The notes under the pieces: generated by a model
Told to the model about the DNA's origin: nothing
The model's database searches: none
The model's input: only the letters and a program-made list of their open reading frames with translations
Shown here: positions 1 through 7,343 of the stretch, in pieces
Numbering within the stretch: position 1 is the first letter of the stretch
Layout: every line of letters begins with the position of its first letter
DNA from: Oscillospiraceae bacterium
GTDB lineage: Bacteria > Bacillota > Clostridia > TANB77 > CAG-508
Length of the DNA: 43,675 nucleotides
Reading direction: 5' to 3'
NCBI GenBank assembly: GCA_009785865.1
Contig: WQVL01000015.1
Location: 1-43,675, forward strand
Program-made: the position numbers and the translations under genes

Positions 1-7
1 ATTAAGT

Positions 8-124
8 TTCTGGTGACTATGATGATAAGGAAACACCTGTACCCATACCGAACACAGAAGTTAAGCTTATCATGCTGAAGATACTTGCGGGTTACCCTGC
101 TGGGAAAATAGGTCGTTGCCAGGT
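8..124 (+). rRNA. rrf: 5S ribosomal RNA
   Basis: The region matches the bacterial 5S rRNA pattern: a TCTGGTGACTAT opening, the conserved CCGAACACAGAAGTTAAGCT block near 48-67, and a GTTGCCAGG end near 115-123. It lies 7-8 bases before a tRNA gene, as at the end of an rRNA operon whose 16S and 23S genes would lie before the window. End positions are accurate to a few bases. Confidence 0.93.
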
Positions 125-130
125 TTATAT

Positions 131-206
131 TCCCCAATAGCTCAGTTGGTAGAGCGCCCGGCTGTTAACCGGTAGGTCCTTGGTTCGAGTCCAAGTTGGG
201 GAGCCA
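131..206 (+). tRNA. tRNA-Asn(GTT)
   Basis: A full cloverleaf is visible. The acceptor strands TCCCCAA (131-137) and TTGGGGA (196-202) pair, followed by discriminator G and an encoded CCA (204-206). The D loop contains GTTGG, the anticodon loop CTGTTAA gives anticodon GTT (Asn), and the T loop is GGTTCGAGTCC. It is the only tRNA in the window, so the window says nothing direct about which tRNA reads CGG. Confidence 0.97.
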
Positions 207-225
207 TTTGGTAGTAATCCGTATG

Positions 226-302
226 TAGCATTTATGTGAGGGGTTACAATTACTGTAAGGAGCAGTTCAAGTACATTTATGTAATATAGTAGCATTTATG
301 TA
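226..302 (+). repeat. Three short copies of a (T)A(G/C)CATTTATGT motif
   Basis: Copies lie at 226-237, 272-283 and 290-302, between the tRNA and the first gene. Two are inside the loop of the terminator hairpin at 261-320. No function is apparent; they may be chance AT-rich duplications in the spacer. Confidence 0.5.
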
Positions 303-320
303 AAAATGGACTGCTTTTTT
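261..320 (+). terminator. Probable terminator of the 5S-tRNA transcript
   Basis: AGCAGTTCA (261-269) pairs with TGGACTGCT (307-315), with one G-U pair, and is followed by a T run to 320. The loop is long (37 nt), so it is a weaker candidate than the others in the window, but its position after the tRNA fits. Confidence 0.6.
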
Positions 321-433
321 ATGTGCCAACAATACAATTGGAAAATATAAGGAGATACATGCGAAGATAGGATACAAATAGAGGTACTAAAGTATAAAGA
401 AAAATAGTAAAGAATCTAACTTATTAAGGAGAA

Positions 434-3130
434 ATGAAGAATATGGCTAACAAATTTTATAGCAAAAGTATTGAAGAAGTGATGGAATTTGCAAAAACCA
501 ACACTGAGGGATTAGCTACTGCAGAAGCTGTAGCACGTTTAGAAAGAGATGGAAAAAATGAACTAAAAGGAACTAAAAAAGTTCCAGGATGGATGCGCTT
601 TGTGAAGCAACTTAAGCACATTATGATGATTGTACTTTTTGTTGCAATGTTTTTAACAATAGTTGTTTCAGTGCTAGATCCACCAAATCAAAAGTGGGTT
701 GGTGTTGGACTGATTGCTTTGATTATTGTTGTTAACGCAAGTATTGGATTTTTCCAAGAAAACCAAGCAGAAAAATCAGTAGAAGCACTTAAGAAAGCGA
801 CTAAACCATTTGCGAAAGTAATGCGTGATGGGGAAGTTATTAGTATTAAAACAGAGGAACTTGTAGTTGGTGATCTTGTTTTCTTAGAAGCAGGAGATAT
901 TGTACCAGCTGACATGAGATTAATCGAAACAGCAAGCTTGATGATTGAAGAAGCAGCACTTACTGGAGAGTCGGTTCCAGTTGAGAAGAATACTGATGTG
1001 ATTACAGGAGAAGGTTTAGCTTTAGGAGATATGAAAAATATTGCGTTTATGAGTGGTATTGTTACATATGGTCGTGGTAAAGCTATCGTTATTGCAACAG
1101 GAATGGATACTCAGTTAGGGATAATTGCTGGTCATCTAGCAAATGAACAAACACCAAAAACGCCTTTAACGCTAAGCTTAGATAAAACAATGCGTATCAT
1201 TACTGCGATAGCAGGTCTTGCTGCAGCATTTATATTTATATTACAAGCTGTATATAGAGGAGATAGTATAATTAACAGTTTGCTACTTACAGTTGCAATT
1301 GCTGTTTGTGCAATTCCAGAAGCTATTCCTATTTGTGTATCTGTAACAATGTCATTAGGTGTACAGAGAATGAGTAAGAGGAAAGCAATTATTCGAAACT
1401 TACCTGCAATTGAAACGCTAGGAAGTACACAAATTATTTGTTCAGATAAAACTGGAACAATTACACTTAATAAAATGACAGTAACAGCAACATATCCAGA
1501 GCGATGTTTCTGTGAGGATGATAAGAAAAGAATGCTTGACTGTATGGTTTTGTGTAATGACACACATACAAAGTATAGTGATACTGGTGAAGTTGAAACA
1601 ATTGGTGATCCTACTGAAGCAGCTTTGATCCATTATGCGAATGTATTACGCATCAAAAAAGATGTGCTAGAGGAAGAAAATCCACGTGTATGTGAATTAC
1701 CATTTGATAGTACAAGAAAAATGATGTCAACACTTAATAAGACGAGTGAAGGTCAGATAATGTACACTAAAGGAGCATTTGAAATAATTAAAATGCGTTG
1801 TTCGCACATTTTAGATGAGGGAAAAATTCGTCCAATGACAGATGAAGATATGGCAAGACTTAATGAAGGTGCGACAGGGTTTGCAAAACAGGCTTTACGT
1901 GTATTGGGATATGCATACAAACCTTTTGAAGGTGATTCATTAACAGCTGATGATGAAAATGATTTAATTTTTATCGGATTTACAGGATTAATTGATCCAC
2001 CTCGTGAAGAAGTTATTCATAGTGTTCAAACATGTAAAGAAGCCGGTATTATAACTATCATGATTACAGGTGACCACCGTGATACAGCTTATGCGATTGC
2101 AAATCAAGTTGGAATTGCTGATGACGAATCTCAAGTTGTTACAGGTGCTGAACTTCGAGAAATGACAGATAGCGAGCTAGCTGAAAAGGTATTAGGATAT
2201 CGCGTATATGCACGTGTTAATCCAGAAGATAAATTACGAATTGTTAAGTCATTAAAGTCACTTAACAAAATTGTTGCAATGACTGGTGATGGTGTAAATG
2301 ATGCGCCAAGTATTAAAGCCGCAGATATAGGAATAGGAATGGGGATTTCTGGTACAGAAGTTACAAAAGGAGCAGCAGATGTTATTTTAACTGATGACAA
2401 CTTTGCAACTATTGAATCTGCTGTTGAAGAAGGACGTAGAACTTATAGTAATATACTTAAGATATTTGTATATTTAGTTGCACTTAGTATTGGTGAACTA
2501 ATCCTACTTACAACATTGATTGCAGTATTTGATTTACCGTTCTTTAATCCACTTATGATTTTATGGATTAATGTTGTTACTGATACACTTCCTGCAATAG
2601 CAATGGGATCACTTCCTGCTGAGCATGATATAATGAAGCAAAAACCAAGTAGGACTGGAGGAAGCTTATTCCGTGGAGCTACAGGCTTGAACATTATGAT
2701 TCATGCTATATGCCAAATAATGGCGGTACTTACAGTTTACTTACTAGCGATGTTTGTATTCAATTGGGACCCTATTATTGCAATTACAATGTCTTATGTG
2801 GTATTAGGAACGGCTGAAACTGTGAATCCATTTAACTTAATGCACTTTAGAAAATCAATCATTCATTCTAAACCATTCAAAAGTAGAGCTGTAAATTGGG
2901 CAGTGCTAGTAACAGTAATATTAGTTGTAGGAAGTTTATTACCTTTAGATATACTACCATTGACAGTATTACAAGACACATTAGGAATTACACCTATTAC
3001 ATTACAACAATGGGCAATTGCTGTGGGTGCAGGACTCATGATTATACCGATACTTGAAGTTTATAAATTCTTTACAAGAAAATACTATGCTAGAGCTGAG
3101 AAGAAAGAAGGAACACTTTCTGTATCATAG
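434..3130 (+). CDS. P-type cation ATPase, calcium type (P2A/P2B-like)
   Basis: This is an integral membrane ATPase of about 898 residues, the usual length. Visible hallmarks are an N-terminal cation-ATPase domain, TGES (177-180) in the actuator domain, the phosphorylation motif DKTGT (Asp338) and TGDGVND (617-623) in the hinge. Ion-site segments resemble Ca2+ pumps: PEAIP (295-299) in TM4 for the usual PEGLP, and NVVTD (713-717) in TM6. TM5 has a Ser where SERCA-type site I has Asn, which suggests a single Ca2+ site as in PMCA-like pumps; Mn2+ or another divalent cation is possible. The first ATG has AAGGAG only 2 bases upstream. The ATG at 443 (11 bases from it) may be the true start, giving 895 residues. 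It has its own terminator and no operon partner. Confidence 0.92.
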   Translation: MKNMANKFYSKSIEEVMEFAKTNTEGLATAEAVARLERDGKNELKGTKKVPGWMRFVKQLKHIMMIVLFVAMFLTIVVSVLDPPNQKWVGVGLIALIIVVNASIGFFQENQAEKSVEALKKATKPFAKVMRDGEVISIKTEELVVGDLVFLEAGDIVPADMRLIETASLMIEEAALTGESVPVEKNTDVITGEGLALGDMKNIAFMSGIVTYGRGKAIVIATGMDTQLGIIAGHLANEQTPKTPLTLSLDKTMRIITAIAGLAAAFIFILQAVYRGDSIINSLLLTVAIAVCAIPEAIPICVSVTMSLGVQRMSKRKAIIRNLPAIETLGSTQIICSDKTGTITLNKMTVTATYPERCFCEDDKKRMLDCMVLCNDTHTKYSDTGEVETIGDPTEAALIHYANVLRIKKDVLEEENPRVCELPFDSTRKMMSTLNKTSEGQIMYTKGAFEIIKMRCSHILDEGKIRPMTDEDMARLNEGATGFAKQALRVLGYAYKPFEGDSLTADDENDLIFIGFTGLIDPPREEVIHSVQTCKEAGIITIMITGDHRDTAYAIANQVGIADDESQVVTGAELREMTDSELAEKVLGYRVYARVNPEDKLRIVKSLKSLNKIVAMTGDGVNDAPSIKAADIGIGMGISGTEVTKGAADVILTDDNFATIESAVEEGRRTYSNILKIFVYLVALSIGELILLTTLIAVFDLPFFNPLMILWINVVTDTLPAIAMGSLPAEHDIMKQKPSRTGGSLFRGATGLNIMIHAICQIMAVLTVYLLAMFVFNWDPIIAITMSYVVLGTAETVNPFNLMHFRKSIIHSKPFKSRAVNWAVLVTVILVVGSLLPLDILPLTVLQDTLGITPITLQQWAIAVGAGLMIIPILEVYKFFTRKYYARAEKKEGTLSVS

Positions 3131-3152
3131 TAGCAAGATGTGAATTGTAGAT

Positions 3153-3198
3153 AGACTCAAAAGGGAGATTTGCACAAAGTGTGTGAGTCTCTTTTTTT
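3153..3198 (+). terminator. Terminator after the P-type ATPase
   Basis: AGACTCA (3153-3159) pairs with TGAGTCT (3184-3190), followed by CTTTTTTT. The inner part, GGGAGATTTGCAC, resembles the hairpins at 6291 and 22690 (see findings). Confidence 0.8.
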
Positions 3199-3347
3199 CA
3201 GGAAGTTATATATTATGAGATACAAGTTGCATTTTTCAAAAGTTCGAGTCTGGTTTCTATATCTATATTCAAAATAAAAAACAATCAAATATAAGATAGA
3301 AAAGGAGGTGGAAAAACGTCAAACAACACAAATATACTACGAAAAAC

Positions 3348-3367
3348 CCGAAATGTTTACGAAAAAC
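3348..3367 (+). repeat. 20-nt direct repeat upstream of the AAA ATPase (copy 1 of 2)
   Basis: CCGAAATGTTTACGAAAAAC matches 17 of 20 bases of the segment at 4728-4747, which lies directly before the promoter of the next transcription unit. The shared placement upstream of two consecutive genes suggests a common regulatory site or a duplication end. The rest of 3199-3425 is AT-rich with no recognised element. Confidence 0.45.
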
Positions 3368-3425
3368 TTGAAATTCGAACTGAAAAGTGATAATATATAT
3401 GTATATTAGTTATAAGGAGATAAAA

Positions 3426-4715
3426 ATGTTTACAAAAATAATAATTAAAAATGTATTAGGAATAAACAATGAAATAGTGCTTGATTTTATTGCAAAACCT
3501 AAACAAAAGATAGGAAAGGATACTATTGTTGAAATCGATAAGTTTACAAATGTGGGTAAAACTATCGGAATAATAGGATCTAATGCGTCAGGAAAGACAA
3601 GTATTATTAAGAGTATGCATGCAATAGGTTTGTTCTTAATACAAAATGAAATTATTGATGGAGCCTCAAAGGGAAATGATGAAATTAATAATCAGTTTAT
3701 ACGAGATTTCAAAGCAAATACTTTGCCGGGCAGGAACTTAGATAATAAGAGTCAAGAAAGTAAAATTGAAATTGAAATGTTTATAGTTGAGGGGAAAAGG
3801 CCAGGTGTTTATACCTATTCGCTTACATACGATGATCAGACTTTAAATGAAAAGCTGACTTATAGAAACAAATACAACTCCAAGAAAGTTATAGAAGTGG
3901 AAAATTATAATTCAGAGAACAGAATAAGTGATATAGGATATAAGTGTTTTTACAAGGACAGTATAGTAAAGGACTATGAAAAAGTAGGTAAGAGATTAGT
4001 TGAAAAATTTAACGATACTATGAAATATTATGAAACATTTTACAAGTATTATATAAGCAATGTTATGTGGCATGGTGCAGTTGATGATGAAGAAATTTTT
4101 GGAGTTTTTGCATTAAATAGTATGATGGAAAATAATGATGAAAAAAAATTATTACAAAGCTTACTGAAACTTATTGATTGGAAGATTGAAAGTATAGTTG
4201 TTGATAAAAATCATAATAATGGAGATGATGTTGTTAAGTTTGTAACTGACAAGGGAGCTAGATTAGAGTATTGGCAATTATCAACTGGTACTAGAAAAAT
4301 GATAAGGGTTTTATATATTTCAATTAATAGAATAAAAAATAATGGAATTATGATAATTGATGAAATTGAGACAGCATTACACAGAGAGTTAGTACAACTC
4401 ATTATAGATTTATATAAATTTTCAGATGGGCAAGTTCAACTTATATTCACAACACACATACCAGAAATATTAGACAAAGGAGAAATGAGAAATGATCAAA
4501 AATTTTATTTAGACCAAGAAGACGGAGATATAAGTATTGTAAAAATTTCTGATAGGAGTACAAGAGCTGATTTTAGTATAAGTAAAAATTATTATGAGAC
4601 AAAGAAGTTATCTCCTCAACCGGACAAAGAACAAATCGAAAAGTTTTGCGAATTATTTAAAAAGCAAGTGCATAGTGCAGGGAAAGTAAGGGAAAATGCC
4701 AAAAAACAACAATAA
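3426..4715 (+). CDS. AAA family ATPase, ABC/OLD-like (AAA_21 type)
   Basis: A 429-residue soluble ATPase with a split ABC-type nucleotide-binding fold. The Walker A is GSNASGKT (51-58), a signature-like LSTGT lies at 285-289, the Walker B is MIIDEIE with Asp312-Glu313, and the switch region TTHIPE has His344. This arrangement is typical of the AAA_15/AAA_21 families, many of which sit in abortive-infection, retron or OLD-type defence loci. I cannot name a specific system. The start at 3426 has AAGGAG six bases upstream; an upstream in-frame ATG at 3387 lacks a ribosome binding site. The C-terminal 60 residues are charged and carry no recognised nuclease motif, so the effector, if any, would be the neighbouring gene at 4997. 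Confidence 0.85.
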   Translation: MFTKIIIKNVLGINNEIVLDFIAKPKQKIGKDTIVEIDKFTNVGKTIGIIGSNASGKTSIIKSMHAIGLFLIQNEIIDGASKGNDEINNQFIRDFKANTLPGRNLDNKSQESKIEIEMFIVEGKRPGVYTYSLTYDDQTLNEKLTYRNKYNSKKVIEVENYNSENRISDIGYKCFYKDSIVKDYEKVGKRLVEKFNDTMKYYETFYKYYISNVMWHGAVDDEEIFGVFALNSMMENNDEKKLLQSLLKLIDWKIESIVVDKNHNNGDDVVKFVTDKGARLEYWQLSTGTRKMIRVLYISINRIKNNGIMIIDEIETALHRELVQLIIDLYKFSDGQVQLIFTTHIPEILDKGEMRNDQKFYLDQEDGDISIVKISDRSTRADFSISKNYYETKKLSPQPDKEQIEKFCELFKKQVHSAGKVRENAKKQQ

Positions 4716-4748
4716 AAGACAGAGATTCCGAAATGTTTGCTAAAAATA

Positions 4749-4777
4749 TTGACAAACCATAAAAAATGTGTTATAAT
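4749..4777 (+). promoter_or_regulatory. Consensus sigma-A promoter
   Basis: TTGACA (4749-4754), a 17-nt spacer, then TATAAT (4772-4777): both hexamers match consensus exactly. Transcription would start near 4784 and run into the structured RNA at 4784-4960. It is among the strongest promoters in the window. Confidence 0.9.
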
Positions 4778-4783
4778 AATATT

Positions 4784-4960
4784 AAGCATAAAAAAGGAGC
4801 CATTTAAAACAACTCCTTAGTGGTTATTACATATTAATCCTGCAAGACTTATATGTTATTCTACTATTGTAATACATTTTGTTCTAAAAGTAAATAGTTC
4901 TAGATGTAAAATAGTCATTTTAAAGCTCCTGAGGGAGAGGTGAAAAGATGACTATTTTTT
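4784..4960 (+). ncRNA. Structured, separately terminated RNA leader or small RNA
   Basis: Between the consensus promoter and the next gene lies about 175 nt of non-coding sequence that ends in its own terminator (4909-4960). Visible structure: AAGGAG (4794-4799) can pair with CTCCTT (4813-4818), and TTATTACAT-like and TGTAATA-like segments (about 4824 and 4869) can pair. No tandem repeats as in type III toxin-antitoxin RNAs and no known riboswitch core was recognised. It could be an attenuating leader of the 4997 gene or a free small RNA that works with it. Confidence 0.55.
4909..4960 (+). terminator. Rho-independent terminator inside the leader
   Basis: AAATAGTCAT (4909-4918) pairs with ATGACTATTT (4948-4957), followed by T's to 4960. 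A small CTCC/GGGAG hairpin sits in the loop. It lies 36 bases before the 4997 start codon, so downstream expression needs read-through or antitermination. Confidence 0.8.
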
Positions 4961-4996
4961 ATGTTAACAAAACTAAAAAATAAGGAGTAAAAGTAA

Positions 4997-5851
4997 ATGA
5001 ACAAGAGATTATTAGAAAAAATTAGAGAAATTGATGAAATCAGTCAATTAGAGGATTTTGAGCGTGACAACAAACTGTTTATAGATCCATACAGAATCAA
5101 TGAAAAAAGAGGAGAACATTTAAAGAAAGGTAAAGACAAAATAAGCAAATTCTTTGATTTGTTTTTTGATGCAGTGGAAAAGCAGGATAGAGAAAAGGTA
5201 AAGAGACTAGGGAGATGTTTAAGAGAAATTAATGCTACGAGAATAGGGTATACAAATCCTGAAAAAAATCCACAAGGAAGAGGTTTTTCGCAGGCAGACT
5301 TACTGTATATTTATGATGAAGCAGTTAACATAGAAGAACACATAGAGGATATGAAGGATGTTCTAATGTTAGCCAATAGAGTTGGGCCAGATAAAGTTTC
5401 GGATTTAACGACGAATATTATGTATCCCGAGCTCCTGGATTTTACAATCGAAATTATACAAAAATACAAGTTGGAAATTCCAATAGAGAAGGTGGACAAG
5501 TGGGTGTTTAATTCTAAACAGGAAGAATGGGAAGAAACAGAAATGCTTGTGCCGAAAATAGAGGGAGAGGAAATATTGTTTCTGCCAAAAGGAATTGTAG
5601 CAACATATCAAATATTTTCGTATGAAAGATTTTATTGGAGAGGGGCATACCCTTATTTGAAAGCAAACCCGGCAATACACAGATTGGTTAGAGTTTTGAA
5701 AAATGGAGAAGAGAGGACTCATTGTAAAAAGTTAAAAAATGAATATCCTCCTAAAAGGAGAACAGTTATGCAGTTTAAGAATGATCATCCGAAAGTATAT
5801 AAAGAATACAAAGACAAAATGGAAAAAGACTTTTGGAGACACAACTATTGA
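4997..5851 (+). CDS. Uncharacterised protein with LFIDPYRI and GPDKVSDLTTNI motifs
   Basis: I do not recognise a named family. The 284-residue protein is soluble and charged. It has an N-terminal D-N-K-LFIDPYRI segment (about 24-34), a central helical region, and GPDKVSDLTTNI followed by ELLDFTIEIIQKYKLE near residues 130-160. I have seen this combination only in proteins annotated as hypothetical. The C-terminus is basic (KKLKNEYPPKRR). AAGGAG lies 10 bases before the ATG. The preceding leader RNA and terminator, the ATPase upstream and the DUF3892 gene downstream are the only functional context. The layout is compatible with an effector of a defence-type cassette, but nothing in the sequence proves a nuclease or toxin activity. 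Confidence 0.7.
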   Translation: MNKRLLEKIREIDEISQLEDFERDNKLFIDPYRINEKRGEHLKKGKDKISKFFDLFFDAVEKQDREKVKRLGRCLREINATRIGYTNPEKNPQGRGFSQADLLYIYDEAVNIEEHIEDMKDVLMLANRVGPDKVSDLTTNIMYPELLDFTIEIIQKYKLEIPIEKVDKWVFNSKQEEWEETEMLVPKIEGEEILFLPKGIVATYQIFSYERFYWRGAYPYLKANPAIHRLVRVLKNGEERTHCKKLKNEYPPKRRTVMQFKNDHPKVYKEYKDKMEKDFWRHNY

Positions 5852-5941
5852 AAATCAAATAAAATTTCAAAGAAGCAAGTTGTCATGAGAAATAAATATA
5901 GAGTAATAGAAAGTCTCTATGTAGAAAGGGGGGAAACTAGT

Positions 5942-6154
5942 ATGCAGAAGAAGACAGTTCGTGTTACAAAAGAATCTGACACTGGTAGAAATATCAAATT
6001 TAAAGACATAGCAACAGGTAGAGAGAAGACTCGTCCTCAATTTGTCAAAGAAATTGAGCAGGGAAAATATCCCAATTATCACATACGCAAAATTGATGGT
6101 ATTAAAACACCTGTGTCAAATCCAGATGGAAAAGAGTATAACAATTTAGGGTGA
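5942..6154 (+). CDS. DUF3892 domain protein
   Basis: A 70-residue protein whose C-terminal pattern, VSNPDGKEYNNLG, is typical of DUF3892 (usually N-P-D followed by NNL), a small widespread family of unknown function. The start at 5942 has a GGGG-rich ribosome binding site (AAAGGGGGG) close upstream. The in-frame ATG at 5885 would add 19 residues but has no binding site. The gene follows the LFIDPY-motif gene by 90 bases and may be co-transcribed with it. Confidence 0.75.
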   Translation: MQKKTVRVTKESDTGRNIKFKDIATGREKTRPQFVKEIEQGKYPNYHIRKIDGIKTPVSNPDGKEYNNLG

Positions 6155-6186
6155 TGGCATTTTTACTATGCTATTAGGGATGATTT

Positions 6187-6219
6187 AACAACTCAAGGGG
6201 ATAGACTCCTTGAGTTGTT
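6187..6219 (+). terminator. Perfect 12-bp hairpin after the DUF3892 gene
   Basis: AACAACTCAAGG (6187-6198) and CCTTGAGTTGTT (6208-6219) are exact inverted repeats around a 9-nt loop. The following bases are ATAAT rather than a T run, so it may end transcription only weakly or act as an RNA-stabilising hairpin. Confidence 0.55.
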
Positions 6220-6290
6220 ATAATAGTACTTATTTGAGAACAAGAAAGAGGCAGTGATGGTAGATATATGCGTAGATGGACAAATGGGGG

Positions 6291-6323
6291 GGAGATTTAC
6301 ACGAAAGTGAAGTTTCCTTTTTT
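6291..6323 (+). terminator. GAAA-loop terminator-like hairpin
   Basis: GGAGATTTACAC (6291-6302) pairs imperfectly with GTGAAGTTTCC (6307-6317) around a GAAA tetraloop, and is followed by TTTTTT. Related hairpins occur at 3153 and 22690. Confidence 0.6.
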
Positions 6324-6482
6324 ATATTATAGGAGGAAAGAGTGAATCGTTTTGAAGAGAAAAATTATGACTTAATGAAAAACAGAGAAGATGGCAGTAA
6401 AATACAGTCTGTTTTGGGCTGATTGCATGAGGGTTTCTATTATGATAGAATGGAAATGCAAAGATAATCAAGGAGAGAAACT

Positions 6483-7322
6483 ATGGAAAGCATTGAGATT
6501 GTATTAACAGAAAAGCTGAAGGGGATATCAGAAATAGTATCTTTATCAGACTCTATTTCAAGTGATAGTTCTTTATTTGGAGCAAAAGCATCAAATCTTT
6601 CAAGAGCTATTCAGATGGGGTTTGCTGTTCCAGTAGGAGTAGTGATTTCAAAATTGTGTACAAGAGAAACACTTGAGTCACTTGCACAAGATATAGTTGA
6701 TATGCTTGGAGGAATAGTTGCTGTGCGTTCTTCAGCAGTTAAGGAAGATTCTGATACAGAAGCATTTGCAGGTATGTTTGAAACTTGTCTGGATGTTAGA
6801 ACGGGAGAAGAACTTTTATCTGCTTTTGATACTGTAAAAAGTAGTGGAAACTCTGAACATTTAAAAAAATATCATGGAAAAGCTATAGATGGAGAAGAGA
6901 TTGCAGTAGTTATACAATCTATGGTAAATTCAACCCGAGCGGGAGTAGCATTTAGTAGAGACCCATTGACTTCTGAGAAAAAGGTTATTATTGAAAGTAA
7001 TTATGGGCTTGGCAAATCAGTAGTAGATGGGATAGTAACTCCTGATTCAATTGAATATATTAATGAAGAAGCTAAAGAAATTTTTATTGGATATAAATCT
7101 AAACAGATTATAATTTCTAAAGATGGTATTGAAGAGATTGAAACCAAAGAAGAAGATACACAAAAATGTTCACTATCTGATGGTGAGCTACAAATGATTG
7201 CAGAATTAGCCCGTGAAGTGGAAGAGAAGTTAGGTTTTCCTGCTGATATCGAATGGGCTTTTGATTCTAACAATACTTTATGGTTATTACAAGCTAGACC
7301 TATAACTACTTTGAAATTATAG
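6483..7322 (+). CDS. PEP synthase/PPDK-type ATP-binding (N-terminal) subunit
   Basis: A 279-residue protein that corresponds to the ATP-grasp half of PEP synthase, pyruvate phosphate dikinase or rifampin phosphotransferase. Visible family segments are FGAKASNLSRA near the N-terminus, VAVRSSAVKED in the nucleotide site, AGVAFSRDP, and the C-terminal IEWAFDSNNTLWLLQARPIT (D-I-E-W and L-Q-x-R-P). These enzymes split ATP to AMP and phosphate while phosphorylating a swivelling His domain. That domain is encoded by the next gene 21 bases downstream, so the enzyme is a two-subunit version of a normally single chain. Ribosome binding site AAGGAG precedes the ATG. Confidence 0.88.
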   Translation: MESIEIVLTEKLKGISEIVSLSDSISSDSSLFGAKASNLSRAIQMGFAVPVGVVISKLCTRETLESLAQDIVDMLGGIVAVRSSAVKEDSDTEAFAGMFETCLDVRTGEELLSAFDTVKSSGNSEHLKKYHGKAIDGEEIAVVIQSMVNSTRAGVAFSRDPLTSEKKVIIESNYGLGKSVVDGIVTPDSIEYINEEAKEIFIGYKSKQIIISKDGIEEIETKEEDTQKCSLSDGELQMIAELAREVEEKLGFPADIEWAFDSNNTLWLLQARPITTLKL

Positions 7323-7343
7323 AGAAGAAAGGAATGAAATGAT

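Larger units (their letters stand above)
6155..6482. other. 328-base gap with two hairpins and one possible tiny ORF
   Basis: The gap holds a perfect 12-bp inverted repeat (6187-6198 with 6208-6219) without a T run, and a terminator-like hairpin with a GAAA loop at 6291-6323. AGGAGG (6331-6336) precedes a GTG at 6342 that opens a 26-codon ORF ending at 6422. That peptide (starting NRFEEKNYDLMKNRE) has no recognisable relatives, and I do not call it a gene with confidence. Confidence 0.5.

Noticed and set aside
1132-1563. 143-residue minus-strand ORF opposite the P-type ATPase
   Set aside because: It is an antisense shadow of a strongly conserved coding region, with no ribosome binding site and no recognisable protein. 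The many other antisense ORFs inside genes were rejected for the same reason.
4784-4960. Type III toxin-antitoxin RNA
   Set aside because: The RNA has no tandem repeats, and the downstream 284-residue protein does not resemble the roughly 170-residue ToxN family.
6342-6422. 26-codon GTG-initiated ORF
   Set aside because: It has a good AGGAGG, but no homology signal or partner; kept only as a note in the gap entry.
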